From Streptomyces albicerus (lineage in GTDB: Bacteria; Actinomycetota; Actinomycetes; Streptomycetales; Streptomycetaceae), in NCBI RefSeq assembly GCF_008905045.1, contig NZ_VWMY01000025.1, forward strand, positions 26,332 to 90,331: 64,000 nt of DNA, in the 5' to 3' direction. Made by a program: the position numbers and the translations under genes. Positions 40,924 through 49,249 of this stretch are shown piece after piece (the first letter of the stretch is position 1; the number at the start of each line of letters is the position of its first letter). Below the pieces are notes generated by a model, which was given only the letters and a program-made list of their open reading frames with translations, was not told the origin of the DNA and made no database searches.

Positions 40924-41829
40924 CTACCTCCGCTTCGGTTTCAGCAACTGCTCCCGCAACGCCGTAAGTTGATGAGACGTCTCAACGGCCCGCGCCTCAT
41001 CAAGAGCCGTCAAGGCAAGAAGAAGCGCATCCGCAACCACAAGCGCGGTGAGCGCCTCCGTCGTGATGCCCGTAGGCGTGTGCGGCGCCGTGAGAACGGC
41101 GTCCACGCGAGGCCCGTACACCTCGGCGAGCTCGTCCGTGACGAGAATGACCCGCGCACCAACGGCCCGCGCCCGCTCCGTGAGAACGGTCAACTCGGCC
41201 AGGGCGCGCCCCGGTTGGAAGATGACCACCGCATCGCCCCGGCGCAGCCGGAGCAGCGGATCGGCGAGCGCGAACCCCGTCTCACCGAGATACCGGGCCC
41301 GGCACCCGATGCGCCCGAGAGCCAACGTCAGGTGCCGCGCGGCGAGTTCGGAGGCCGCGACGCCGTAACAGTGGATCTCGCCGGACTCGGCCGCCTCGGC
41401 GAGGATGCCGACGGCGTCCCGCAGCGCCTCGCCCGGGGTGAGCCGGCGGGCGTGCTCGATGCGTTCCTGGGCCTCGTCGAAGACCTCGCCCCAGATGTCG
41501 TCGAGGTCCCGGCCGACATGGGCGATGCGCTGCTGGAGGCGGACCTCGGGCGCCACCGCCGCGGTGAAGTCGGAGGCCAGCTCCCGCTTGAGCGCGGGCA
41601 GGCCCGCGTAGTCGAGGCGCTGGAGAGTGCGTACGACGCTGGCGTTGCTGGTGCCGCTCGCGCTGCCCAGCTCCTGGGCGGACGCGAACAGCAGGGACTC
41701 GACGGGCGCGCTGACCAGGTACTGCGCGACGGCCCGCTCCGACGCGGACAGCGACTCCCACTTCTCGCGCACGGTCGCGCGCAGCCGGGCGAGACCCGCG
41801 CCGCCGCCCGGCTCCTCTGAAATCTTCAT
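40924..41829 (-). CDS. RpiR/MurR-family regulator with SIS domain
   Basis: A 301-residue protein: RpiR helix-turn-helix (SASERAVAQYLVSAPVESLLFASAQELGSASGTSNASVVRTLQRLDY region, residues about 25-70) and a SIS domain (EIHCYGVAASELAARHLTL, GDAVVIFQPGRALAELTVL). SIS domains bind phosphosugars. ATG 41829 is used. It is divergent from the C45 hydrolase/oligopeptide importer operon with GTAAC-N4-GTTAC near 41899, which it likely controls. Confidence 0.88.
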   Translation of the reverse strand: MKISEEPGGGAGLARLRATVREKWESLSASERAVAQYLVSAPVESLLFASAQELGSASGTSNASVVRTLQRLDYAGLPALKRELASDFTAAVAPEVRLQQRIAHVGRDLDDIWGEVFDEAQERIEHARRLTPGEALRDAVGILAEAAESGEIHCYGVAASELAARHLTLALGRIGCRARYLGETGFALADPLLRLRRGDAVVIFQPGRALAELTVLTERARAVGARVILVTDELAEVYGPRVDAVLTAPHTPTGITTEALTALVVADALLLALTALDEARAVETSHQLTALREQLLKPKRR

Positions 41830-41837
41830 TACAGGTA

Positions 41838-41912
41838 TTGACTCCCGTGTGATTGTCGTTACTCTCCTGGGCAACGCATCCCAAAAGGAGAGCATCTCGT
41901 AACTGACGTTAC
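41838..41912 (+). promoter_or_regulatory. Promoter and operator of the C45 hydrolase/ABC importer operon
   Basis: TTGACT at 41838-41843 and TACTCT at 41860-41865 with a 16-base spacer form a reasonable plus-strand promoter. Downstream, GTAAC-TGAC-GTTAC (41899-41912) is an inverted repeat, and TTACAGG occurs both there and at 41829, so an RpiR dimer may bind two sites around the start point. Confidence 0.5.
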
Positions 41913-41950
41913 AGGACGGTTGCGGAAAGCTCTCCACCGCGAGGAGAAGA

Positions 41951-43108
41951 ATGACCCTCCCCCTCATCGAGATCTCCGGCACCCCCCTGGACCGCGGCCG
42001 ACAGTACGGCGAAGCCGTCCGCCCCCGGCTGCATGCCGCGCTCGCCTACTACGAGGAGGCGTTCGGGCACTCGGCCGGCCTCACCTGGCAGCAGGTGACG
42101 GCACGCGCCGCCCGCTGGCTCGACCCCGTACGCGACTACGCCCCCGACCTCGTCGAGGAGATGCGGGGCATCGCCGACGGCGCGGGCGTGGACCTGCTCG
42201 ACGTACTCGCCCTCAACGCCCGGGGCGAGGTCATCTACGACCGGTCCTTCGCCAAGATGGCGGAGACGAGGGCGGGGGAGGCGGCGACGGAGGAGCGCGC
42301 CGACGGCTGCACCTCCTTCGCCGCCTACGGAGACGCCAGCGGCGACGGCCGGGTATGGGCCGGACAGAACTGGGACTGGCGGGCCGGAGTCGCCGACACG
42401 GTCGTCATGCTCCGGATCGTCCAGCCGCCGAAGCCCACCCTGATCATGCAGGTCGAGGCGGGCCAGATCGGCCGCCAGGGCGCCAACTCGGCGGGGATCG
42501 CGTTCAACGCGAACGGTCTGGGCGGGCGGTTCACCGACGCGGTGGGGCTGCCGCAGACCGTCGTACGACGCCGGGTCCTGGACCAGCACGCGATCACGGA
42601 CGCCCTCGACGTGCTGTGCCGCACTCGCGCGCACATCGCCAGCAACGCCCTGCTGACCTGCCGCGAGGGGTTCGCCGTCGACCTGGAGACCACCCCGGCC
42701 GGGCACGGCTGGATGCATCCGACCGACGGACTCCTCGTGCACGGCAACCACTACCAGGCGGGCGTCCCCGCCGCCCTCGCCGCCGACTACCGGCCCCTGT
42801 CGCCGGACTCCCTGGTCCGTGTGCCGCGGGCCGAACAGGGCCTGCGCGCCCTGCGCGGCTCCACCGGACCCGACGAGAGCCGCAAGCTGATCAAGCAGGC
42901 CATGTCGGACCACCTCGGTCATCCCGAGTCGCTGTGCACCCACCCCGATCCGCGCACGCCCGCGGTCGAGCACTGGACCACGCTCGTCTCCTCCTGCGTC
43001 GACCTGACCGGCGGCGACTACCACGTGACCGCGGGCACGCCCTGCGACCGCGACTACCAGCACCTGCCCTGGAACCTGTACGACGGCCCTTACGGAGATG
43101 CCGGATGA
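41951..43108 (+). CDS. C45-family Ntn hydrolase (acyl-CoA:6-APA acyltransferase-like)
   Basis: A 385-residue protein. DGCTSFAAYGDASGDGRVWAGQNWDW (nucleophile Cys at about residue 119) is the C45 signature, where the chain self-cleaves before Cys to expose the catalytic residue; the N-terminal GTPLDRGRQYGEAVRPRL also matches the family. Penicillin acyltransferase is the best known member, but bacterial ones hydrolyse varied N-acyl amides. It is the first gene of an operon with an oligopeptide ABC importer, so an imported N-acyl peptide or amino acid is the likely substrate. It overlaps the binding-protein gene by four bases. Confidence 0.9.
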   Translation: MTLPLIEISGTPLDRGRQYGEAVRPRLHAALAYYEEAFGHSAGLTWQQVTARAARWLDPVRDYAPDLVEEMRGIADGAGVDLLDVLALNARGEVIYDRSFAKMAETRAGEAATEERADGCTSFAAYGDASGDGRVWAGQNWDWRAGVADTVVMLRIVQPPKPTLIMQVEAGQIGRQGANSAGIAFNANGLGGRFTDAVGLPQTVVRRRVLDQHAITDALDVLCRTRAHIASNALLTCREGFAVDLETTPAGHGWMHPTDGLLVHGNHYQAGVPAALAADYRPLSPDSLVRVPRAEQGLRALRGSTGPDESRKLIKQAMSDHLGHPESLCTHPDPRTPAVEHWTTLVSSCVDLTGGDYHVTAGTPCDRDYQHLPWNLYDGPYGDAG

Positions 43109-44763
43109 CGACCCACAGCCACGGGAAGCGGGGCGCCGTCGCGGGCCTCGCCATAGCGACCCTTCTCACCACGGCCGCCTGCAGCGGCGCCGAGACCACG
43201 AGCGGCACCGGCGGCGAGTCCGCCGACGCCGCCAAGCTGGAACTCAGCCCCACCACCCCGGCCGCCAAGGGCACGCTGGCCAAGGCGGACTGGCTGCTCG
43301 AGGACGAGCCCGACTCGCTCGACCTCGACACCCAGGGCACCAGCGCGGGCCGCGTCGTCCTCACCAACGTCTGCGAACGGCTCTACCAGCTCCAGCCCGA
43401 CATGACGACGAAGCCGTTCCTCGCCTCGAACGCGAAGACCTCCGCCGACGGCAGGACCCTCACCCTCACCGTCCGCTCCGGCGTCACCTTCCACGACGGC
43501 TCGAAGCTCACCGCAGACGACGTCCTGTGGTCCCTCAAGCGGCACGCCGACCCGGACATGGAGCAGTCCGACGAGTTCGGGAACGTCACCTCGATGAGGA
43601 AGACGGGCGCCGACGAGATCACGATCGGCTTCAAGGCCCCCGACGCCCTCTTCACCAAGGCCCTGGCAGGCGACGCCGGAATCGTCTGGAACAAGGAACA
43701 GGTCGAGCAGGCCGGCCAGGACTTCGGCACCCCCGGCCAGGCGGACGCCTGCTCCGGACCGTACGAGCTGAAGAGCTGGAGGTCCGGCGACTCGATCAGC
43801 ATCTCCGCGTACGACGGCTACTGGGGCAAGCGGCCGCTGACCCGCGAAGTCGTCTTCCGCTGGGCCGCCGACAGCGCGCTCGTGAACGCGCTGAAGACCG
43901 GTGCGGCGGACGGCGCGTACGCCGAGTCGCCCAACACGGCCGCCGCCCTCCTCAAGGACAAGGGCATAGCCCAGCACTACGGCCCCTCCACCGCCTCCCT
44001 CGTCCTCATCCCGACCGCCCGCGGCGGCCTGGGGGACGAGCGGATCCGCCGCGCGCTCTCCCTCGCCCTCGACCGCAAGGGCATCGCCGACTCCGGGTAC
44101 GGCGGCCTCGTCGAACCCTGGGCCACGCCCGTCGGCTCCGGCGCCTGGGGTTACGAGAAGACCGAATTCCAGTCCGCGCAGAAGAAGTTGGCGGCGCTGG
44201 CCCCCGCGTCACCCACCGCTGACGACCTCGCCGAGGCCAAGAAGCTGGTGAAGGAGGCGGGCGTGCCCGGCGAGCCCGTCGTGATCGGCACCGACGCCAG
44301 CCAGGGTCGGACCGTCACCGCCAACGCCGTGCGCGCCGCGCTCCAGCGCATCGGACTCAAGGCACAGATCAAGACCGTACCGACGTCCCAGTTCGAGGAG
44401 TTCTACAGCGACCCGCAGGCCCGCGAGGACATCGACCTGCTGGTGGGCGACTGGTACATCTCCAAGGCCGACCCCATGGGCTTCTACGACAACGGCCTGT
44501 CCGACTCCTCCAACAACTGGGTCGGCTTCAAGGACGCCACCTACGACCAGAAGGTCAAGCAGGCGCTCGGCACCCTCGACGACGCCGAACGCGCCTCGCT
44601 CGCCATCGACGTACAGCGGCGCTTCGCGGACGCGGCGGTCTGGATCCCGATCGCCCAGGTGCCGACCATCCTGCTGCTCGACGCGAAGCTGACAGGCCCG
44701 ACCGCCTCACAGGCCTACCTCTACTACCCCTGGGCAGCCGAACTCGGAGCCAGGCAAGGCTAG
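43105..44763 (+). CDS. Oligopeptide/nickel-type ABC transporter substrate-binding lipoprotein
   Basis: A 552-residue lipoprotein with signal and lipobox TAAC near residue 26, then the SBP family 5 fold: ADWLLEDEPDSLDLDTQGTSAG, LTVRSGVTFHDGSKLTADDVLWSLKR, GPYELKSWRSGDSISISAYDGYWG. Family members bind peptides or related amides outside the cell. It is coupled to the C45 hydrolase gene by ATGA and precedes two permease and two ATPase genes. Confidence 0.93.
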   Translation: MTTHSHGKRGAVAGLAIATLLTTAACSGAETTSGTGGESADAAKLELSPTTPAAKGTLAKADWLLEDEPDSLDLDTQGTSAGRVVLTNVCERLYQLQPDMTTKPFLASNAKTSADGRTLTLTVRSGVTFHDGSKLTADDVLWSLKRHADPDMEQSDEFGNVTSMRKTGADEITIGFKAPDALFTKALAGDAGIVWNKEQVEQAGQDFGTPGQADACSGPYELKSWRSGDSISISAYDGYWGKRPLTREVVFRWAADSALVNALKTGAADGAYAESPNTAAALLKDKGIAQHYGPSTASLVLIPTARGGLGDERIRRALSLALDRKGIADSGYGGLVEPWATPVGSGAWGYEKTEFQSAQKKLAALAPASPTADDLAEAKKLVKEAGVPGEPVVIGTDASQGRTVTANAVRAALQRIGLKAQIKTVPTSQFEEFYSDPQAREDIDLLVGDWYISKADPMGFYDNGLSDSSNNWVGFKDATYDQKVKQALGTLDDAERASLAIDVQRRFADAAVWIPIAQVPTILLLDAKLTGPTASQAYLYYPWAAELGARQG

Positions 44764-44795
44764 TTCGCCAAGCAAGGCTGGTTGGAGACACCTTC

Positions 44796-45746
44796 ATGCT
44801 CGCTCGCATCTCCCGGCGGCTGGCCGGCCTGCTGGCCACGCTGTTCGCCGCGTCCTTCGTCATCTTCGCCGCCGTGTACGCGGCACCCGGCGACCCGGCC
44901 GTGTTCCTCGCGGGCGGCCGCGACAAGCTCACCCCCGAACGGCTCGCCTCGGTCCGCGCCCAGTACCACCTCGACGAACCGCTCGTCGTCCAGTACGGGC
45001 GCTGGCTGTGGGACTCCGTCCACCTCGACCTCGGCCGCTCCTTCCAATACAGCGACCAGGTCGGCGACCTGATCGCCGCGCGCCTGCCCACCACCCTGGA
45101 ACTCGTCGCGTACGCCACCGTGCTCTTCGTCGTCCTCGGCGTCGGCGCCGGCATCCTGGCCGCCGTGCGCCGCTCGACCTGGGTGGACTCGGCGGTGGTC
45201 GGCGGTACGACACTGGCCGCGTCCGTGCCGTCCTTCGTCGCCGCGATCGCGCTCGTCTCGCTCTTCGGGGTGCAACTGGGCTGGTTCCCGGTGACGGGCA
45301 GCGGTACGGGTCTGACGGGCACCCTGCACCATCTGACGCTGCCCGCCCTGTCGTTGGCGCTCGGCGCGCTCGCGATCATCAGCCGGGTCACCCGCCAGGC
45401 CATGGCGGACGCCGCCGCCTCCGACCACGTGGAAGCGGCCCGCGCCTCCGGCGTCCCGGAGCGCGACATCATCCGTCGGCACGTCCTGCGCAACGCGCTC
45501 GGCCCCATCGTCACCATGTGCGGCCTGGTCATGGCGGGCATGCTCGCCGGCACGGTCGTCGTCGAGACCGCCTTCGGCCTCAGCGGCATCGGCTCGCTCC
45601 TCGTCGGCGCGATCAACGCACACGACTTCCCGGTGGCGCAGGCGGTCCTGCTGCTGATGGTCACCGGCTATGTCGTGGTGACGACGCTGGTCGACCTCGT
45701 CCATCCGCTGCTGGACCCGCGCGTCAAGGAGGTGCGCACGGTATGA
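44796..45746 (+). CDS. Oligopeptide ABC transporter permease, DppB type
   Basis: A 316-residue permease with the DppB start (RRLAGLLATLFAASFVIFAAVYAAPGDPA), YHLDEPLVVQYGRWL and the EAA loop EAARASGVPERDIIRRHVLRNALGPI. About six helices. Its stop overlaps a 19-codon mini-ORF that leads into the next permease gene. Confidence 0.93.
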   Translation: MLARISRRLAGLLATLFAASFVIFAAVYAAPGDPAVFLAGGRDKLTPERLASVRAQYHLDEPLVVQYGRWLWDSVHLDLGRSFQYSDQVGDLIAARLPTTLELVAYATVLFVVLGVGAGILAAVRRSTWVDSAVVGGTTLAASVPSFVAAIALVSLFGVQLGWFPVTGSGTGLTGTLHHLTLPALSLALGALAIISRVTRQAMADAAASDHVEAARASGVPERDIIRRHVLRNALGPIVTMCGLVMAGMLAGTVVVETAFGLSGIGSLLVGAINAHDFPVAQAVLLLMVTGYVVVTTLVDLVHPLLDPRVKEVRTV

Positions 45747-45802
45747 CGGCCCTTGCCCGCGTGACGACCCCTGCCCGCGTGAAGGAGGTGCGCACCGCAT
45801 GA
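45743..45802 (+). CDS. 19-codon mini-ORF coupling two permease genes
   Basis: ATG 45743 overlaps the dppB-type stop (ATGA) and the frame ends with TGA at 45800-45802, inside the start of the next gene (ATGA again). The product is MTALARVTTPARVKEVRTA. Its last residues (ARVKEVRTA) repeat the end of the upstream permease (PRVKEVRTV), and the AAGGAGGTGCGCAC ribosome site is duplicated with it. It probably transmits ribosomes from one gene to the next and arose by duplication of the junction. Confidence 0.5.
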   Translation: MTALARVTTPARVKEVRTA

Positions 45803-46650
45803 CCACGCTCGCCCTCCGGCCCGTGGCGACCGGCCGTCGCACGCGCCGCCGCCCCGTCGGCGTCCTGCTCGCCACCGCCGCCCTCGTCCTGGTCGTCCTC
45901 GCGGCGGCCCTCGCCCCACTGCTCGCGCCCTACGCCCCCGACGCCATCGACCTCTCCGCGTCCCTCGCGGGCACCAGCGGGGACCACCTCCTCGGCACCG
46001 ACTCCTCCGGCCAGGACCTGCTCTCCCGGGTGCTCTTCGGAGCCCGTACGAGCCTGATCGCACCGCTTCTTCTCCTCACGGTCGCCGCCCTGCTCGGGGT
46101 GACACTCGGCGTGCTCTCGGCATGGCGCGGCGGCTGGGTCGACACCCTCGTCTCCCGGCTCACCGACGTGATGTACGCCTTCCCCGGCCTGCTCTTCACC
46201 GTCCTGATCATCGCCGTCTTCGGCACCGGAACCACCACCTCCGTACTGGCCCTCGGCCTCGCCTTCACCCCGACCGTCGCCCGGTACACCCGCTCGCTCG
46301 CCCTCTCCGAGGTCCGCAAGCCGTACGTCGACGCCTACCGCGTCCAGGGCATGGGCGGCACCCGCATCTGCGCCCTGCACCTGGTGCCGAACCTGGGCCG
46401 CGCGGTCCTCGGCTATCTCGTCGTCCTCTTCGGCGAGGCCCTGATGTCCCTGGCCACCCTCTCCTACCTGGGCTTCGGCGCCCAACCACCCTCCTCCGAC
46501 TGGGGGCTGATGGTGCAGGAGGGCCAGTCCGCCGTCGTCCAGGGCGCCCTGCTCCCCGCCCTCGTCCCCGGCACGGCCATCGCCCTGGTCGTCGTGTCCG
46601 TCAACGTGGCCGGCGTCTGGGCCGCCGACCGCCTCGGAAGTCAGGACTGA
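45799..46650 (+). CDS. Oligopeptide ABC transporter permease, DppC type
   Basis: A 283-residue permease: LLGTDSSGQDLLSRVLFGARTSL near the N-terminal helix and the EAA loop PYVDAYRVQGMGGTRICALHLVPNLGRAVLGYL. ATG 45799 has a duplicated AAGGAGGTG ribosome site. It forms the transmembrane pore with the DppB-type subunit. Confidence 0.93.
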   Translation: MTTLALRPVATGRRTRRRPVGVLLATAALVLVVLAAALAPLLAPYAPDAIDLSASLAGTSGDHLLGTDSSGQDLLSRVLFGARTSLIAPLLLLTVAALLGVTLGVLSAWRGGWVDTLVSRLTDVMYAFPGLLFTVLIIAVFGTGTTTSVLALGLAFTPTVARYTRSLALSEVRKPYVDAYRVQGMGGTRICALHLVPNLGRAVLGYLVVLFGEALMSLATLSYLGFGAQPPSSDWGLMVQEGQSAVVQGALLPALVPGTAIALVVVSVNVAGVWAADRLGSQD

Positions 46651-46651
46651 G

Positions 46652-46693
46652 ATGACTGAGACGACTGAGATGCCTGAGACGAGGCTGAAATGA
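46652..46693 (+). CDS. 13-codon mini-ORF in front of the dppD-type gene
   Basis: ATG 46652 (two bases after the permease stop) encodes MTETTEMPETRLK, with its TGA overlapping ATG 46690 of the ATPase gene. The sequence is a slightly altered copy of that gene's own start (MTEATETTESTETTE), and both come from a GACTGAGAC-type microsatellite. As with the 45743 mini-ORF it may carry ribosomes across a gap. Expression is unproven. Confidence 0.4.
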   Translation: MTETTEMPETRLK

Positions 46694-47754
46694 CTGAAGC
46701 GACTGAGACGACAGAATCGACTGAGACGACTGAATCGACCGAGAGGGCTGAAGCGACGCCCACCCTGCTCTCCCTGGAGGACCTCACCGTCCGGGTCCCC
46801 GGCACCGCCCGCCCGCTCCTCGACTCCGTCACCCTGACCGTCGCCGAGGGCGAAGTGGTCGGCCTGGTCGGCGAGTCGGGCTCCGGCAAGTCGACCACCG
46901 CGAAGGCGGCGCTGGGCCTGCTGCCCACGGGCGCCTCCTGCGAAGGCTCGGTCCGCGTCGACGGCACGGACGTGCTCCGACTGCGCGGCGAAGCCCTGCG
47001 CACCCACCGCGCCGACACCGTCGCGATGATCCACCAGGACCCGCGAGCCACCCTCAACCCGGTCCGCCGCATCGGTGACTTCCTCGTCGAGCGCGGCGCC
47101 ACCAGGGAACGGGCCGTCGAACTCCTCGCCGCCGTCGGCCTGTCCGACCCCGAACACCGGGCCCGCCAGCGCCCGCACGAACTCTCCGGCGGCATGCTCC
47201 AGCGCGTCGTCATCGCCGGCGCCCTGGCCGCCCGCCCCCGACTCCTGCTCGCCGACGAGGCCACCAGCGCGCTCGACGTCACGACCCAGGCGGAGATCCT
47301 CACCCAACTCCGCACCGCCCGCGAGGAACAGGGCGCGGGCCTCCTGTTCATCACGCACGACCTCCACCTGGCGGCGGCGTACTGCGACCGCGTGTACGTC
47401 ATGTACGCCGGCCGCGTCGTCGAAGAGCGCACGGCCCGGGCCCTGTTCACGGCCCCCGCCCACCCCTACACCCGGGGTCTGCTGTCCTGCTCCCCGACCC
47501 TCGGCGAGTCCCGCGCACTGGTGCCGATCCAGGGCCGCCCCCCGTCCCTCTCGGACACCTTCCCCGGCTGCCCGTTCGCACCGAGATGCGGGGAGGCGGA
47601 GGAGGAGTGCGAGACGTGGCTCCCGGAGCGGGTTCCTCTGGAAGAGGGAGCCTCTGTGGCCTGCCGGGTTGTGGGCAGGCGTTCCGCAGGGCGGAACGGA
47701 TGGGCACAACCCACGACGGCGGGTCAGACGAAGAACAAGGTGAGCCACGGATGA
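46690..47754 (+). CDS. Oligopeptide ABC transporter ATP-binding protein, DppD type
   Basis: A 354-residue ATPase with Walker A GESGSGKSTTAK (residues about 60-71), signature ELSGGMLQRV, Walker B LLADEATSALD, H-loop THDLHLAAAYC, and the oligopeptide C-terminal zinc-like CPFAPRCGEAEEECE. The first 22 residues are a Thr/Glu microsatellite product. The stop overlaps the second ATPase gene (ATGA). Confidence 0.93.
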   Translation: MTEATETTESTETTESTERAEATPTLLSLEDLTVRVPGTARPLLDSVTLTVAEGEVVGLVGESGSGKSTTAKAALGLLPTGASCEGSVRVDGTDVLRLRGEALRTHRADTVAMIHQDPRATLNPVRRIGDFLVERGATRERAVELLAAVGLSDPEHRARQRPHELSGGMLQRVVIAGALAARPRLLLADEATSALDVTTQAEILTQLRTAREEQGAGLLFITHDLHLAAAYCDRVYVMYAGRVVEERTARALFTAPAHPYTRGLLSCSPTLGESRALVPIQGRPPSLSDTFPGCPFAPRCGEAEEECETWLPERVPLEEGASVACRVVGRRSAGRNGWAQPTTAGQTKNKVSHG

Positions 47755-48563
47755 CAAGCACGCTGCTGCAGGTAGAGAGCCTGGCCAAGACCTACCCCCT
47801 CCCAGGCGGAGGCCGCCACACCGCCGCGGAGGACATCAACTTCACACTCCAACCCGGCGGAGCCCTCGGCATAGTCGGCGAATCCGGCTCAGGCAAAACC
47901 ACAGTGGCCCGCATGCTGGTGGGCCTGACCACCCCGGACACCGGGTTGATCACAGTCGACGGCCGCGCCCGCGAACCCCGCACACCCCGCCGCCGACCCG
48001 CACGGCTCACCCGAGCCCGCGAGATCCAGATGGTCTTCCAGGACCCGTACGTCTCCCTGGACCCCAGGCTCACCGCGGACCAGTGCCTGCGCTCAGCCCT
48101 GCGCCTGCACGGCCGCGCCGAGTCCCTCGCGGCGACGCTCCTGGACCAAGTAGGCCTGGGGGAGCGGGAGGCGGGGGCACGCCCGCGCCATCTCTCCGGC
48201 GGTCAGCGCCAACGGCTCGCGATCGCCCGCGCCCTGGCCGTGGACCCACGGATCCTCGTCCTGGACGAGGCGGTCGCCGCGCTCGACGTGTCGATCCAGG
48301 CCCAGATCCTCCGGCTCCTCGACGACATCCGCCGGGACACCGGGGTCGCCCTGGTCTTCGTCAGCCACGATCTGGCCGTCGTCCAGCACGTCACCGACGA
48401 GGTCCTGGTGATGCGCCGCGGCCGGACCGTGGAACAGGGGCCCACCCGCCGCGTCCTGACCGAGCCGTCCGACCCGTACACCCGTCTGCTGCTCGCCTCC
48501 GTACCGGGCGAGGGCTGGGACCCGGCGGACGCGGTCGCGGCGCGGGCCGCTCTCAGCGTCTGA
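47751..48563 (+). CDS. Oligopeptide ABC transporter ATP-binding protein, DppF type
   Basis: A 270-residue ATPase: Walker A GESGSGKTTVARML, Q-loop MVFQDPYVSLDPRLT, signature HLSGGQRQRLAIARAL, Walker B LVLDEAVAALD, SHDLAVVQHVTD. It pairs with the DppD-type subunit to drive import. Last gene of the operon; a hairpin follows seven bases after the stop. Confidence 0.93.
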   Translation: MTSTLLQVESLAKTYPLPGGGRHTAAEDINFTLQPGGALGIVGESGSGKTTVARMLVGLTTPDTGLITVDGRAREPRTPRRRPARLTRAREIQMVFQDPYVSLDPRLTADQCLRSALRLHGRAESLAATLLDQVGLGEREAGARPRHLSGGQRQRLAIARALAVDPRILVLDEAVAALDVSIQAQILRLLDDIRRDTGVALVFVSHDLAVVQHVTDEVLVMRRGRTVEQGPTRRVLTEPSDPYTRLLLASVPGEGWDPADAVAARAALSV

Positions 48564-48569
48564 AAGGCA

Positions 48570-48601
48570 GGAGCCCCAACACCTGACGGTGTCGGGGCTC
48601 C
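48570..48601 (+). terminator. Hairpin terminator of the ABC importer operon
   Basis: GGAGCCCC-AACACC and GGTGT-C-GGGGCTCC form a near-perfect stem of about 13 bp, starting seven bases after the operon's last stop, followed by CTTGGGTGG. It also lies just downstream of the convergent cold-shock gene and may serve both. Confidence 0.8.
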
Positions 48602-48656
48602 TTGGGTGGTGCTCTCAGTTCCGGATCAGAGCAATCTGCTCATGAACGCCGAAGGC

Positions 48657-48860
48657 TCAGACAGGGGTGACGTTCTCCGCCTGCGGGCCCTTCGGACCCT
48701 GGGTCACGTCGAAGGTAACCGCCTGGTTCTCTTCGAGAGAGCGGAAGCCGCTCGCGTTGATGGCGGAGTAGTGGACGAAGACGTCCGGGCCGCCGCCTTC
48801 CTGGGCGATGAAACCAAAGCCCTTTTCGGCGTTGAACCACTTCACGGTTCCGGTAGCCAT
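48657..48860 (-). CDS. Cold-shock domain protein
   Basis: A 67-residue OB-fold protein with RNP1 KGFGFI and RNP2 VFVHYSAI, TVKWFNAEKGFGFIAQEGGG at the start. It binds single-stranded nucleic acid. ATG 48860 has AAGGAGG upstream. The same gene type precedes mqnA in related genomes. A long leader upstream (about 150 bases) suggests post-transcriptional cold control as with cspA. Confidence 0.95.
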   Translation of the reverse strand: MATGTVKWFNAEKGFGFIAQEGGGPDVFVHYSAINASGFRSLEENQAVTFDVTQGPKGPQAENVTPV

Positions 48861-49049
48861 AAGCCCTCCTTGGGCCCAAAGGGTTGCCCTGCTCCAGAAC
48901 CTGCAAGGTGTAAACAAAAGCTTGTAAACAACTGCATTCGTCTGAAAACGACGAGAGCCCGCGGTCACATGCTCCGCAGGCTCTGTACTGCAAGGGAAAC
49001 CAAACTGCAACTTGCGGATGAGCCTACCCACGAGGGCAGCCGAAAGCAA
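48861..49049 (-). promoter_or_regulatory. Promoter and long structured 5' leader of the cold-shock gene
   Basis: On the minus strand TTGCTT (49049-49044) and TAGGCT (49026-49021) with exactly 17 bases between form a strong vegetative promoter, putting the start near 49014 and the leader at about 150 bases. In the leader, AGAGCC-N-GCGG / CCGC-N-GGCTCT makes a stem-loop (48954-48984), and TTGTTTACA occurs twice, 14 bases apart (48909-48931), AT-rich in an otherwise GC-rich region. The rest of the gap to mqnA holds two TTGAC boxes that may serve mqnA. Confidence 0.65.
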
Positions 49050-49249
49050 CAGAGGGCAAGATCACGTCACCCGGAAGTTTGGCAAGGTCGCCAGATGGGT
49101 TGACGTAGCGGTATCACTTGGCGTCACAGGGGTTGACACAAGAGGTCGAGGTGCTTTCAGAAACCTCTCCGGACCCTGAAGCCTGCACCGTACCTCATGG
49201 GCGTGGGGCTGGTCGGCCTGATCCGCCGGGCAGGCGCTAGCCTCGCGAT

